DNA of 64,000 bases from an uncultured Pseudomonadales bacterium (GCA_951813295.1 CATOTI010000002.1:3916522-3980521); one strand, 5' to 3'; positions 37,373-49,365 are shown, counted from the stretch's first letter. Numbers and translations: made by a program. The notes: a model not told the origin generated them from the letters alone.

Positions 37373-38741
37373 GCGTCAGATGGGGCGAGTCGAACGCATT
37401 CATTTCGTCGGCATCGGTGGCGCCGGGATGTCGGGAATCGCAGAAGTGCTACACGGCGAGGGATTCGTCGTGACGGGTTCGGATATCGCGGCGAGTGGCG
37501 CGACCGAGCGGTTTACCGAGATGGGCGTCGAGGTGGCCATCGGACACCGTGCGAAAAACGTTCATGGTGCGGACGTTCTCGTGCGGTCGAGTGCGATCGG
37601 CGACGACAACGTCGAGGTCGTGGCAGCCCAAGACGAAGGTATTCCCGTGATTGCCCGCGCGGTGATGCTCGGTGAACTCATGCGTGACCGCTACGGCATC
37701 GCGGTGGCCGGGACGCACGGCAAGACGACGACGACGAGCTTCATCACGAGCATTTTTCTTGGCGCCGACCTCGATCCGACGTGGGTGATCGGTGGATTAC
37801 TTCGTCGCGAAGGCGCCAACGCTGGCCTCGGTTCGGGCACCTACTTGATCGCCGAGGCCGATGAGAGTGACGCCTCGTTCCTTCATCTCTTGCCGAAGAC
37901 GGCTGTCATCACGAACGTCGACCGTGATCATCTCGATACCTACGGACAGCGTTTCGATCAGCTAGAGGACGCGTTCGTCGAGTTTGCGCACCGGCTTCCG
38001 TTCTACGGTCGGGTTGTCGCCTGTATCGACGATCCGAGCGTTGCGCGTCTCGTTCCTCGGATCGCCCGCCCGATCGTCACTTACGGGCTCTCGGAAGATG
38101 CGCACTACCGGGCGGTCGACGTGTCGACTCGTGCGCTGCCCTGGTCGTTTCGAGTGCGGCGGCCGCGCCATCGCGAACTCGTTGTCGAACTACCGATCCC
38201 GGGACGGCACAACGTGTGCAACGCCCTCGCCGCGATCGTCGTCGCGACAGAAGAAGGACTCGACGACGAGTCGATCGAGCGCGGTTTCCGGCAGTTTGAT
38301 GGCGTCGGACGTCGCTTCGATTGCACAGAAGCGCGTGTCCGCGACAAGCAGGTCACGGTGGTCGACGACTACGGCCACCATCCCACGGAAATCCGAGCGG
38401 TTGTTGCGACCGCGCGGGAGGTGTGGCCGACGCGTCGGCTCGTGATGGTGTTTCAGCCGCATCGGTACTCGCGCACGCGCGACCTCTTTGATGAATTCAT
38501 CGACGTTCTCGGCGACGTTGATGCCCTGGTTCTGCTGGACACCTATTCCGCCGGGGAAGAAACGCTCGAGGGGTTCACGGCCGCTGCACTCGCCCAACGG
38601 ATTCAGGCAACGCGCGTCGCGACGCCCGAAGATGCTTTTGATGCGCTCACGGGCTTTGTTGGCGACGACGACGTTGTTCTCGTACAAGGCGCCGGCAACG
38701 TGAATCGCGTCTCGCAACTGCTCTCGGCGGCTCACGCATGA
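37365..38741 (+). CDS. murC: UDP-MurNAc--L-alanine ligase
   Basis: A Mur ligase of about 458 residues adding L-Ala, the first step of the peptide stem. Landmarks are IHFVGIGGAGMSGIAEVLH, the ATP loop VAGTHGKTTTTSFI, LIAEADESDASFLHL, TNVDRDHLDTYG and VVDDYGHHPTEI. The start is uncertain: ATG 37365 overlaps the ftsW stop by eight bases and gives the usual short N-terminus; ATG 37350 and 37380 are alternatives. It is followed at once by ftsQ (ATGA), with no ddlB or murB between. Confidence 0.94.
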   Translation: MRERQMGRVERIHFVGIGGAGMSGIAEVLHGEGFVVTGSDIAASGATERFTEMGVEVAIGHRAKNVHGADVLVRSSAIGDDNVEVVAAQDEGIPVIARAVMLGELMRDRYGIAVAGTHGKTTTTSFITSIFLGADLDPTWVIGGLLRREGANAGLGSGTYLIAEADESDASFLHLLPKTAVITNVDRDHLDTYGQRFDQLEDAFVEFAHRLPFYGRVVACIDDPSVARLVPRIARPIVTYGLSEDAHYRAVDVSTRALPWSFRVRRPRHRELVVELPIPGRHNVCNALAAIVVATEEGLDDESIERGFRQFDGVGRRFDCTEARVRDKQVTVVDDYGHHPTEIRAVVATAREVWPTRRLVMVFQPHRYSRTRDLFDEFIDVLGDVDALVLLDTYSAGEETLEGFTAAALAQRIQATRVATPEDAFDALTGFVGDDDVVLVQGAGNVNRVSQLLSAAHA

Positions 38742-39454
38742 ACCGTATAGCCACCATTGCAGGTTGGACCATGGTGGTCGCGGTGTTGCTCGGCGTCGGC
38801 GCGCTCTACGCGTTCGCCCGGATCGAACGGGTTGTCTTCGACGGGTCGTTGAGCGAGAGGCAGATCGTCAGCGAGATCGTGACCCGTCATCCCTTCCGGA
38901 TCGACACGGCGGACATCGCGCGCGCCCTCGAAGCGGAACTCAGGTGGGCACGCGAGGTGCGGGTGCGGTATCGATGGCCCGATACGATCGAGGTTTCGAT
39001 CGATCGCGAAGCGATTGCGGCGCGATGGCGTGGCGGTGCGTTCGTGACGGCTAGTGGCAAGATCATTCGCGACTTCGTCGGCACCGAGCAGCCCAACGTC
39101 ATGGGGCTGGCCGTGTTGGATGCAGCCGATCAGGATGCGCGGACGGCGGTCGAGGTGTATCGGTCGGTCCGGGATCTGGCGCAGCCGGTCACGGGAATCA
39201 GTCGGGTGAGCGCCCAGAAACACGGCGATTGGTTGATTACGCTCGACGGTGGGTTGGAGGTGATCGTGCACCAGGATTCGATGCGTGAGGAGTTCAATCG
39301 ATTCCTCGCCGTCTTCGATCGCCACCTCAAAGACGAGGTGGGCCGAATCGTGCTCGTCGATGCCCGGTACGATTCGGGTGTGGCGGTGCGTTGGAAATCC
39401 GGTGCGGAAGAGATTCTCGCCCAGAACGCGCCGTCGAACGGTGAAAAGCTTTGA
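38738..39454 (+). CDS. ftsQ: Cell division protein FtsQ
   Basis: A 238-residue bitopic divisome protein. It has an N-terminal transmembrane helix (TIAGWTMVVAVLLGVGALYAF), then a POTRA domain (IERVVFDGSLSERQIVSEIV through VRVRYRWPDTIEVSIDREAIAARW) and the beta domain to VLVDARYDSGVAVRWKSG. The end matches the FtsQ strand that pairs with FtsB. Smaller than E. coli FtsQ because the cytoplasmic tail is only a few residues. Confidence 0.9.
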   Translation: MNRIATIAGWTMVVAVLLGVGALYAFARIERVVFDGSLSERQIVSEIVTRHPFRIDTADIARALEAELRWAREVRVRYRWPDTIEVSIDREAIAARWRGGAFVTASGKIIRDFVGTEQPNVMGLAVLDAADQDARTAVEVYRSVRDLAQPVTGISRVSAQKHGDWLITLDGGLEVIVHQDSMREEFNRFLAVFDRHLKDEVGRIVLVDARYDSGVAVRWKSGAEEILAQNAPSNGEKL

Positions 39455-39467
39455 GGCGGGGGTAAGC

Positions 39468-40691
39468 GTGGCCGATAGCGGCACCGAAACAGTAGTGGGA
39501 CTCGACATCGGCACGAGCAAGATCGCGGCGATCGTCGGCGAGGTCCGCGAGGATGGTCAGCTCGAGATCATCGGCATCGGCACGCACCCGTCACACGGTT
39601 TGAAGAAAGGTGTGGTCGTGAACATCGAGTCGACCGTGCAATCGATCCAGCGCGCCATCGAAGAAGCCGAACTCATGGCCGACTGCAAGATCTCGACCGT
39701 CTACGCGGGGATCGCCGGTAGCCATATTCGTGGCTTGAACTCGCACGGCATCGTCGCGATTCGTGACGGTGAAGTCGCGCAAGCCGACGTCGAACGCGTG
39801 ATCGATGCGGCGCAAGCTGTGGCGATTCCGGCCGACCAGAAAGTCCTGCACATCCTGCCGCAGGAGTTCGTGATCGACAGTCAGGAAGGGGTCAAGGATC
39901 CACTGGGTATGTCGGGCGTTCGGTTGGAGGCGAAGGTTCATCTCATCACGGGCGCCGTGAACGCAGCGCAGAACATCCAGAAGTGCATCGAGAGCTGTGG
40001 TCTCAGGGTCAACGAGATCGTTCTCGAACAGCTCGCGTCGAGCTACGCGGTGCTCACGGAAGACGAGCGCGAACTCGGCGTTTGTCTGATCGACATCGGT
40101 GGTGGCACGACCGATATCGCGATCTACACGAACGGCTCGATACGGCACACGGCCGTGATTCCCATCGCCGGGGATCAGGTGACGAACGACATCGCCGTTG
40201 CCTTGCGGACACCGACCCCGGCGGCTGAGGAAATCAAGATCAAGTACGCCTGCGCGTCGACCGATCTTGCGAGCCCCGAGCATCTGATCAAGGTCCCGGG
40301 CGTCGGCAACAAGCCCGAGCGGGACCTCTCGAGGCAGATGCTCGCGGGTGTCGTCGCACCGCGTTACGAAGAGCTTTTTGCGCTGGTGCAGGCAGAACTG
40401 CGCAGGAGTGGTTTCGAAAGCTTGATGGCGGCGGGCGTCGTCATCACGGGCGGTTCATCGAAGATGGAAGGCGTCGTGGAGTTGGCGGAGGAAGTCTTCG
40501 ACTTGCCCGTTTCGCTCAACTCGCCCACCAATGTTCCGGGACTCGAAAGCATCGTTCGCAATCCGATGTACTCGACGGGCGTGGGACTCATGATGTTCGG
40601 CAAGGAGCAGGAAGACGAAAGTCCGGCCGGTTCGACGTCGAAAGAGGGTCTTTTCGATCGCGTGCGGCGTTGGTTTGGCGATAATGTATAG
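39468..40691 (+). CDS. ftsA: Cell division protein FtsA
   Basis: A 407-residue actin-fold protein that tethers FtsZ to the membrane and recruits late divisome proteins. The phosphate 1 motif is VVGLDIGTSKIAAIVGEV, the phosphate 2 motif is GVCLIDIGGGTTDIAIY, and the adenosine motif is AGVVITGGSSKMEGV. The C-terminal amphipathic helix is LFDRVRRWFGDNV. I chose the GTG at 39468 with GGCGGGGG upstream; an in-frame GTG at 39441, inside ftsQ, is the alternative. Confidence 0.95.
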   Translation: MADSGTETVVGLDIGTSKIAAIVGEVREDGQLEIIGIGTHPSHGLKKGVVVNIESTVQSIQRAIEEAELMADCKISTVYAGIAGSHIRGLNSHGIVAIRDGEVAQADVERVIDAAQAVAIPADQKVLHILPQEFVIDSQEGVKDPLGMSGVRLEAKVHLITGAVNAAQNIQKCIESCGLRVNEIVLEQLASSYAVLTEDERELGVCLIDIGGGTTDIAIYTNGSIRHTAVIPIAGDQVTNDIAVALRTPTPAAEEIKIKYACASTDLASPEHLIKVPGVGNKPERDLSRQMLAGVVAPRYEELFALVQAELRRSGFESLMAAGVVITGGSSKMEGVVELAEEVFDLPVSLNSPTNVPGLESIVRNPMYSTGVGLMMFGKEQEDESPAGSTSKEGLFDRVRRWFGDNV

Positions 40692-40706
40692 ACACGAGGT
40701 GATCAC

Positions 40707-41852
40707 ATGTTTGAACTGGTAGAGAACGCGCCACAAAGCGCCGTAATCAAAGTGATCGGGGTCGGCGGCGGCGGCGGGAACGCCGTTCAGCACATGCTGG
40801 CCAGCGATGTCGTCGGCGTCGATTTCATCGCCGCGAACACGGACGCGCAGGCACTCGAGCATTTGTCCGCGCCGACCGTGCTGCAACTCGGCGCCGCGAT
40901 TACGAAAGGTTTAGGCGCAGGCACCAACCCCGCTGTGGGCCGGCAATCTGCGATCGAGGATCGCGACAAGATTCGCGAATCGATCGACGGTGCCGACATG
41001 TTGTTCATCACCGCGGGGATGGGTGGTGGTACCGGTACGGGCGCAGCCCCGGTTGTCGCTGAGTTGGCCCGCGAACTCGAGATACTCACGGTTGCGATCG
41101 TGACGAAACCATTCTCGTTCGAGCGGCGCATGGACGTGGCGGTCAACGGCATCGAAGATCTCAGCCAACACGTCGATTCGCTGATCACGATCCCGAACGA
41201 CAAACTCCTCGCGGTACTCGGCAAGCAAACGTCCATGGTCGAGGCATTCGCCGCCGCCAACGACGTGCTCCTGGGGGCCGTTCAGGGCATCGCCGATCTC
41301 ATCATCCGACCCGGCATGATCAACGTCGACTTCGCCGACGTTCGCACCGTGATGTCCGAGATGGGCCAGGCCATGATGGGTACGGGCGAAGCGCGCGGTG
41401 ACAATCGCGCACGCGAAGCGGCGGAGGCGGCGATTCGCAGTCCGCTACTCGAAGACGTTGATCTGGATGGGGCGCGCGGGGTTCTGGTCAATGTGACCGC
41501 CGGGCCGGATCTTTCGATCGGCGAGTTCTCCGAGGTCGGCGACACGATCAACGAGTTCACCTCCGACAACGGGATCGTCGTGGTCGGCACGGTCATCGAC
41601 CCGGATCTGACGGACGAACTCCGTGTGACGGTCGTGGCGACGGGGCTGGGCCGGGCGGGAATCCAGGCGGCACGTCCGAAGCCGGTCGAACAGCCGCTCG
41701 ACCCGGGCGAGCCCGTCGACTATGCAGGTCTCGATCGCCCGACGGTGATACGCAAACAGCTCGAAGAGGCCGAAGACGGGGAACAACCGACGGCGTCGGA
41801 CGACAGCGAATACCTTGATATTCCGGCGTTCTTGCGCCGACAGGCCGACTGA
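40707..41852 (+). CDS. ftsZ: Cell division GTPase FtsZ
   Basis: A 381-residue tubulin homologue that forms the Z-ring. It has the N-terminal IKVIGVGGGGGNAVQHM, the GTP signature GMGGGTGTGAAPV, the T7 catalytic loop NVDFADV, and a disordered linker ending in the conserved C-terminal peptide YLDIPAFLRRQAD, which binds FtsA and ZipA. The GAGGTG ribosome site is seven bases before the ATG. No overlap with ftsA (15-bp gap). Confidence 0.98.
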   Translation: MFELVENAPQSAVIKVIGVGGGGGNAVQHMLASDVVGVDFIAANTDAQALEHLSAPTVLQLGAAITKGLGAGTNPAVGRQSAIEDRDKIRESIDGADMLFITAGMGGGTGTGAAPVVAELARELEILTVAIVTKPFSFERRMDVAVNGIEDLSQHVDSLITIPNDKLLAVLGKQTSMVEAFAAANDVLLGAVQGIADLIIRPGMINVDFADVRTVMSEMGQAMMGTGEARGDNRAREAAEAAIRSPLLEDVDLDGARGVLVNVTAGPDLSIGEFSEVGDTINEFTSDNGIVVVGTVIDPDLTDELRVTVVATGLGRAGIQAARPKPVEQPLDPGEPVDYAGLDRPTVIRKQLEEAEDGEQPTASDDSEYLDIPAFLRRQAD

Positions 41853-41882
41853 ATTCCTTCGGATACGCCTTGGCGCGCAAGC

Positions 41883-41927
41883 GTTACACAATGTAACAAC
41901 TCGTACCAACCGCCGTAGCAGGCGGTT
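41883..41927 (+). promoter_or_regulatory. Two inverted repeats in the ftsZ-lpxC gap
   Basis: GTTACA-CAA-TGTAAC (41883-41897), an operator-like 6-3-6 dyad, is followed by AACCGCC-GTAGCA-GGCGGTT (41908-41927), a 7-bp hairpin that could be the terminator of the dcw transcript. A GATAAA element next to the hairpin (about 41928-41933) could be the -10 of an lpxC promoter. These are pattern matches only. Confidence 0.4.
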
Positions 41928-42002
41928 GATAAACTGCCGCGTCGCCAGCAGTTTCGTCGGGAGCGAGCGTGCATGTGCACGTGAACGCCCTTTTGGTTGC
42001 CC

Positions 42003-42899
42003 TTGGTTCCACAAACGACTCTCAATCAGTCCATTCGAGCCACGGGTGTCGGTTTGCACTCTGGCGACGATGTCGTATTGACGATGCAACCCGCAGCCGC
42101 CGATACCGGCATCGTGTTCGTACGGACCGACGTCACGGGTAATCCACGGATCAAGGCGACGCCTCACCAGGTCGTCGATACGCAACTCGCAACGACGATC
42201 GGCGACGGCGAGGCGAGAATCGCCACGATCGAGCACCTGATGGCCGCGCTGTCGAGCCTCGGGGTCGACAATGTCGTGGTTGGGGTCGACGCGCCCGAAC
42301 TCCCGATCATGGACGGTAGCGCCGCGCCCTTTAACTATCTGATTCGCGCGGCGGGGATCAAGACGCTGTCGGCACCGCGTCGATACATCCGCATGCTCGA
42401 ACCCGTGACTGTTCGGGAAGGCGATATCGAGGCGACGTTATCGCCTTTCGAGGGGTTCCGGGTCAGCTACAAACTGCACTACGAACACCCGGTCTTCGAG
42501 GAACACAATCGACGCCTCTCCGTCGATGTCAGTGCCGAGCGATTCGAGTCGGATATCGGTCAGGCGCGCACGTTCGGGTTTCTGGCTGAGATCGAGATGC
42601 TGCAATCGATGGACCTGGCACGCGGCGGGAGCCTCGAGAACGCGGTCGTCGTGGATGACAGTCGCATCTTGAACGACGAGGGACTGCGGGTGCCGGACGA
42701 ATTCGTGAAACACAAGATCCTCGACGCCATCGGCGATCTCTATACCCTCGGCCATCCGATCATCGGCGCTTTTTCAGGTGTCAAATCAGGCCACTCGACG
42801 AACAATCGCCTCGTGCGCGAACTTCTCGCCCGACCGCATGCCTACGAAATGGTCACGGATTGGGTGCACGTCGAGCCACCGGTCGAAGTCCGCGTTTAA
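42003..42899 (+). CDS. lpxC: UDP-3-O-acyl-N-acetylglucosamine deacetylase
   Basis: A 298-residue zinc deacetylase for the committed step of lipid A synthesis. Zinc ligand regions are TIEHLMAALSSLG (His), GHPIIGAFSGVKSGHSTNN (His) and KHKILDAIGDLYTLG (H and D). Conserved blocks RATGVGLHSGDDVVLTM and PIMDGSAAPF are present. By alignment with known LpxC starts, the first codon is the TTG at 42003; a second TTG at 41997 is the alternative. Neither has a clear Shine-Dalgarno, so translation may be weak or regulated. Confidence 0.94.
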   Translation: MVPQTTLNQSIRATGVGLHSGDDVVLTMQPAAADTGIVFVRTDVTGNPRIKATPHQVVDTQLATTIGDGEARIATIEHLMAALSSLGVDNVVVGVDAPELPIMDGSAAPFNYLIRAAGIKTLSAPRRYIRMLEPVTVREGDIEATLSPFEGFRVSYKLHYEHPVFEEHNRRLSVDVSAERFESDIGQARTFGFLAEIEMLQSMDLARGGSLENAVVVDDSRILNDEGLRVPDEFVKHKILDAIGDLYTLGHPIIGAFSGVKSGHSTNNRLVRELLARPHAYEMVTDWVHVEPPVEVRV

Positions 42900-42930
42900 C
42901 GCGCCGTCGCGCCTAGCGATGGCGAAGATT

Positions 42931-43419
42931 TCAGCCCTCGTCTTTTGGCCGGACCTGAACGTTGGCGAGGCGATTGAGTGCCCTTCGCAGGTGTTCGTCT
43001 TCCGTGTCGTCGGCCAGGGCTTCGATCAGTTCCTTCGGTGGTGCATCGCGATCAATCTTCTTCGCCGTTGGTGGCGAGACCTCGGGCAACGCTTGCGCCT
43101 TGATGCGGATGTCGCTCACGCCGCGGAAGTCTTCGAGCAGGGTCAAGTCCTCTAAAAGTCGGGGTACGTCGAAGCGGAGTCGGGTTGCCCATGCCGCGGT
43201 CGATACGTAGATCGTCATCACGCCGTGGTTCAGACTGGCGACGTAAGCATGCGGGGCGATCTCGTCGTCGAGTAGCGCTCGCAAAGCGGCGGTCCAGGCG
43301 TCGTGCCGCCCCGCGCGTTCGATCATCTTCGCCAGAGATCTTGCCGACGAATCGCCATGCCGTCTTCGGGCGCGTGGCGCGCTCAAGATCTCGTCAACCG
43401 GTGGGCTTTTCTTCGGCAT
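42931..43419 (-). CDS. dciA: DciA-like DUF721 protein
   Basis: A 162-residue protein of the DUF721/DciA family; DciA helps load the replicative helicase in bacteria without DnaC. The conserved core covers LAKMIERAGRHDAWTAALRALL, PHAYVASLNHGVMTIYVSTAAWATRLRFDVPRLL and FRGVSDIRIKAQ, a KH-like fold. The C-terminal tail is charged and probably disordered. The start at 43419 (MPKKSPPVDEIL) was preferred. It sits between lpxC and secA on the opposite strand, as in Pseudomonas. Confidence 0.85.
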   Translation of the reverse strand: MPKKSPPVDEILSAPRARRRHGDSSARSLAKMIERAGRHDAWTAALRALLDDEIAPHAYVASLNHGVMTIYVSTAAWATRLRFDVPRLLEDLTLLEDFRGVSDIRIKAQALPEVSPPTAKKIDRDAPPKELIEALADDTEDEHLRRALNRLANVQVRPKDEG

Positions 43420-43577
43420 AGCGGCGTAGAGACTAGCAAAAGGGCGTTGTGTCGAGCGCGGATCGACCCCATATCGCACGCGGCGGGTGCTCTGTCCGAT
43501 CTGGAGGACGACGGTGTCCTACGACGAGCGCCTCTTTTGTCTCACCGCATGAGGATGCTCCGTCGCGCTACCGTCGT

Positions 43578-43583
43578 TAGAAT
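43578..43583 (+). promoter_or_regulatory. Candidate -10 box of secA
   Basis: TAGAAT at 43578-43583, 29 bases before the secA start, in a 193-bp divergent gap. No good -35 hexamer is visible 16-18 bases upstream. Confidence 0.3.
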
Positions 43584-43612
43584 CGCGCGTCATCCTTCCA
43601 CTGTGCTTGGTC

Positions 43613-46395
<2,783 letters not shown>

Positions 46396-46396
<1 letters not shown>

Positions 46397-47607
46397 TGGC
46401 GGTCAACCTACCGTCGATGGGCGAACTCCTGCCGATCGAGGGAATCCGGGTGGGTGCAGCCGAGGCCGGCGTTCGCTATCGCGATCGTCTTGATCTCGCG
46501 GTTTGGGTGCTCGAAGAGGACAGCACCGTCGGTGGTGTCTTTACCCAGAGCGCTTTTCGCGCGCCGCCGGTGCTGCTGGCGGCCGAACGTTGTGGCGCGG
46601 CCCGGGCGCTCGTCGCCAACGCGGGTAACGCCAACGCGGCGACCGGTGAGCGGGGGATCGCCGACGCGATGGCGAGCTGTAAGTACCTCGCCGATGCGAT
46701 CGGCGCAGCGGATACCGAGGTACTGCCGTTCTCCACGGGCGTGATCGGCGAGTTTCTCGATATGGAAGCCATGCGGCGCGGAATCGATCTCGCTTTGAAT
46801 CACGCCAACGCGGATGGCTGGGCCGATGCTGCCCGCGCGATCATGACTACGGATACGGAACCCAAGGCGTTGTCGGGCCGATTCGAGATCGACGGTACGC
46901 AGATCACCGCCACCGGCATGGTGAAGGGCTCCGGGATGATTCGCCCCGACATGGCGACGATGCTGGCGTTTCTCGGCACCGATGCAACCATCGCCCCGGC
47001 GGTCGCGAACCAACTCGCACGGGAGTTGGCGGAGCGGTCTTTCAATCGACTGACGATCGATGGTGACACGTCGACCAACGATTCGTTCGTGATCATGGCG
47101 AGCGGGAAGGCGGGTCCGGCGATCTCGTCGACCGACTCCTCTGCCTATCGAGACCTCCTGGCCGGTCTGGAACCGATGGTTGTCGAACTCGCGGAACGTA
47201 CGGTGCGTGACGGCGAGGGCGCCACGAAGTTCGTGACGATCGAAGTGAATGGCGGCCGCGACGCCGCCGAATGTCTCGACGTCGCCTATACGATCGCGCA
47301 CTCACCGCTGGTCAAGACGGCAATCTTTGCGGGCGACCCCAACTGGGGACGCTTCTGCATGGCGATCGGTCGAGCACCCGTTGTCGATCTAGATCCGAGC
47401 AAGGTCGCCCTTTTCCTCGACGAAGTGCAGATTGCGGCGGACGGTCTCGTCGCGCCAACCTACGAGGAGCCGAAAGCGGCGGCCGTGATGGAGCGCGATG
47501 AATACGTCGTTCGTGTCGAACTCGGCCGTGGCGACGCCTCCGAGCGCGTTTGGACCAGCGATCTCTCCTACGAATACGTCAAGATCAACGCGGAATATCG
47601 AACCTAA
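46396..47607 (+). CDS. argJ: Glutamate N-acetyltransferase / amino-acid acetyltransferase
   Basis: A 403-residue enzyme of the cyclic arginine pathway that moves acetyl from N-acetylornithine to glutamate. It self-cleaves before the nucleophilic Thr in KGSGMIRPDMATMLAFLGTDA-type sequence (MATMLAF). N-terminal blocks are GIRVGAAEAGVRYRDRLDLAV and VFTQSAFRAPPV; the C-terminal end has AIFAGDPNWGRFCMAIGRA and a final SYEYVKINAEYRT. Whether it is mono- or bifunctional cannot be read here. Coupled to secA, as in Pseudomonas. Confidence 0.95.
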
Positions 47608-47610
47608 CGG

Positions 47611-47644
47611 GGCGGTGGGTGCGCCGGGCCTATCGACCCCCGCC
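47611..47644. terminator. Hairpin between convergent argJ and oxygenase genes
   Basis: GGCGGTGGGT pairs with ACCCCCGCC with a single bulged T, a stem of about nine pairs and a 15-base loop. It lies in the 56-bp convergent gap. No T run. Confidence 0.4.
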
Positions 47645-47663
47645 GCAACGATTACCCGTTTCG

Positions 47664-48584
47664 CTAAAGCCGGAAGTCGCTGATCTGAATCTCGTGGCCG
47701 ACGTCGGCGTAGTCGCCGTCGGCGCGTGCCGCCCGGAACTCACCCCAGTTGATGGCGCGATATCGCGCGGGCTCCACGAGTGGCTCGTAGTTCATCGCGT
47801 AGCCCGGATTGAGGAAGTAGGCCGCGCTTAACCGGTCATCGTTGCTCGATGCGAGTACCCGATGCAGTGGCGCCGGGTAAGCATCGTTCGACAGTACCTG
47901 GACGACGTCCCCGACGTTGATGATGAAGGCGCCGCGCCGGGGCACTAGCGTCGTCCAGCGGCCACGATGTTGGACCTGAAGGGCGGCGACTTCGTCCTGC
48001 AAGAGAACGGTGAGTGCGCCGGCGTCGGTGTGGCGACTGATACCCAGCTCGCCGCCCGGGGCCGAATCCGCAGCATCGGCATGGGCCGGATTCGGACATG
48101 TCGGGTAGTAGTTGAGCCGCAGGAAACTCGTGTGATCACGAAAATCCGCATCGACGCTTTCGGCGTCACGGCCGAAAGGCGCGACGATGTGGCGAAGCAG
48201 TTCGAGGCCGAGTTCGTTCGCGGCGTCGTAGAACGCCTCCATCGTGCGGCGAAACTCCGGGTCTTTCGGCCATTGCGGTGTCGAACCGGCCAGCGGACCG
48301 ACGTCTTCGGCCGGTCCTACATCGAAGATTTCCTTCCAGTCGCGTCGATTCTTGGTGAGTTCCTGGTCGTAGAACCCCCAGGTGTTGGTCTTGGTGCGCT
48401 CGATTCGGCGCTTCTCTCGAGTGGGCAGTGAGAAGAACTGGCGCGCGCGCTGAAGCACGGCGTCGCACAACGCGTGATCGACGTCGTGGCCTTCGAGGAA
48501 AAAGAACCCCCATTCCCGGCAAGCGCTATCGAGTGCGTCGCGAAACGCTCGATCGCGGAGATCGAGTACGGGCGGTTGATCCAT
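47664..48584 (-). CDS. Isopenicillin-N-synthase-like Fe(II) oxygenase
   Basis: A 306-residue member of the non-heme Fe(II)/2-oxoglutarate oxygenase superfamily, IPNS-like branch. The N-terminal DIOX_N region includes ACREWGFFFLEGHDV. Iron ligands are H185 and D187 in GISRHTDAGALTVLLQD and H241 in APLHRVLAS. R251 and S253 (RLSAAYF) form the 2-oxoglutarate-type R-x-S motif. The substrate is unknown; relatives act on secondary metabolites, hormones or nucleobases. The start is directly on the yacG stop (TAGATG), so it looks like the last gene of coaE-yacG-oxygenase. Confidence 0.92.
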   Translation of the reverse strand: MDQPPVLDLRDRAFRDALDSACREWGFFFLEGHDVDHALCDAVLQRARQFFSLPTREKRRIERTKTNTWGFYDQELTKNRRDWKEIFDVGPAEDVGPLAGSTPQWPKDPEFRRTMEAFYDAANELGLELLRHIVAPFGRDAESVDADFRDHTSFLRLNYYPTCPNPAHADAADSAPGGELGISRHTDAGALTVLLQDEVAALQVQHRGRWTTLVPRRGAFIINVGDVVQVLSNDAYPAPLHRVLASSNDDRLSAAYFLNPGYAMNYEPLVEPARYRAINWGEFRAARADGDYADVGHEIQISDFRL

Positions 48585-48776
48585 CTATTCGAGCGACTCG
48601 GAATCGACGTCATCGTAGTCGGAGTCGCCCGGAATCACGTTCTGCTCATCCGCCCAAGCCCCGAAGTCGATCAACCGACATCGCTCGCTACAGAATGGTC
48701 GATACGGGCTGCTCTTCGCCCAGTGCACGGGCTTCTTGCAGGTCGGGCAGGGGACGATTCGGCTTGGCTCAGGCAC
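48585..48776 (-). CDS. yacG: Zinc-finger DNA gyrase inhibitor YacG
   Basis: A 63-residue protein with one C4 zinc site: [10 protein letters not shown] and [20 protein letters not shown]. coli YacG binds GyrB and inhibits gyrase. The end is acidic ([13 protein letters not shown]). Start GTG at 48776, overlapping the coaE stop by eight bases. It is shorter than the surrounding open frame, which includes shadow sequence from coaE. Confidence 0.92.
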   Translation of the reverse strand: MPEPSRIVPCPTCKKPVHWAKSSPYRPFCSERCRLIDFGAWADEQNVIPGDSDYDDVDSESLE

Positions 48777-49365
48777 GGGCGAGTTCCACGTATTTCTGGT
48801 GCAGGAGATCGACGGCGCCGTAGAGGTCTTCGAGGCTACCGTCGTTGACCACGACATCGTCGGCGAAGGCGAGGCGCGTCTGGCGATCGACTTGGCTCGC
48901 GAGAACGGAGCGAGCCCCGGCCTCGTCGACGTTATCGCGTGCCATCGTGCGGCGAATCTGCACATCTTCCGGCACGTCGACGACGAGGATCCTCGTCGCG
49001 CGTGGGTCGCGGTCGCGCATCAGTGGGTTGACGAGAACGGCGTACGGCGATGTGGCGTTGGCGAGTTGTTCCGCGAGCGTTCGATTGATCGCGGGATGCA
49101 TGGTCTTTTCGACCCAACGCCGTTCGTTGCTGTCTTCGAAAATGAGCTCGCGTAATGCGGCCCGGTCGAGTCGTCCCTCATCGTTGAGGATACGGCGACC
49201 GAAGTGATCGACCAGCGATAACAGCACAGGATGACCGGGTTCGACGACTTCCCGCGCGGTTACGTCCGCGTCGGCAATCGCGATACCGAGCAGCTTCAGG
49301 CGGTCGGAGACGGCCGTCTTGCCGCTGCCGATACCACCGGCGATTCCAACGACAAATTCGGCCAT
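48769..49365 (-). CDS. coaE: Dephospho-CoA kinase
   Basis: A 198-residue P-loop kinase for the last step of CoA synthesis. P-loop [15 protein letters not shown], then [35 protein letters not shown] and [20 protein letters not shown] at 49365 (MAEFVVGI) was chosen; an in-frame GTG five codons upstream exists. In Pseudomonas it lies between pilD and yacG, but here a plus-strand small gene separates it from pilD. Confidence 0.94.
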   Translation of the reverse strand: MAEFVVGIAGGIGSGKTAVSDRLKLLGIAIADADVTAREVVEPGHPVLLSLVDHFGRRILNDEGRLDRAALRELIFEDSNERRWVEKTMHPAINRTLAEQLANATSPYAVLVNPLMRDRDPRATRILVVDVPEDVQIRRTMARDNVDEAGARSVLASQVDRQTRLAFADDVVVNDGSLEDLYGAVDLLHQKYVELARA

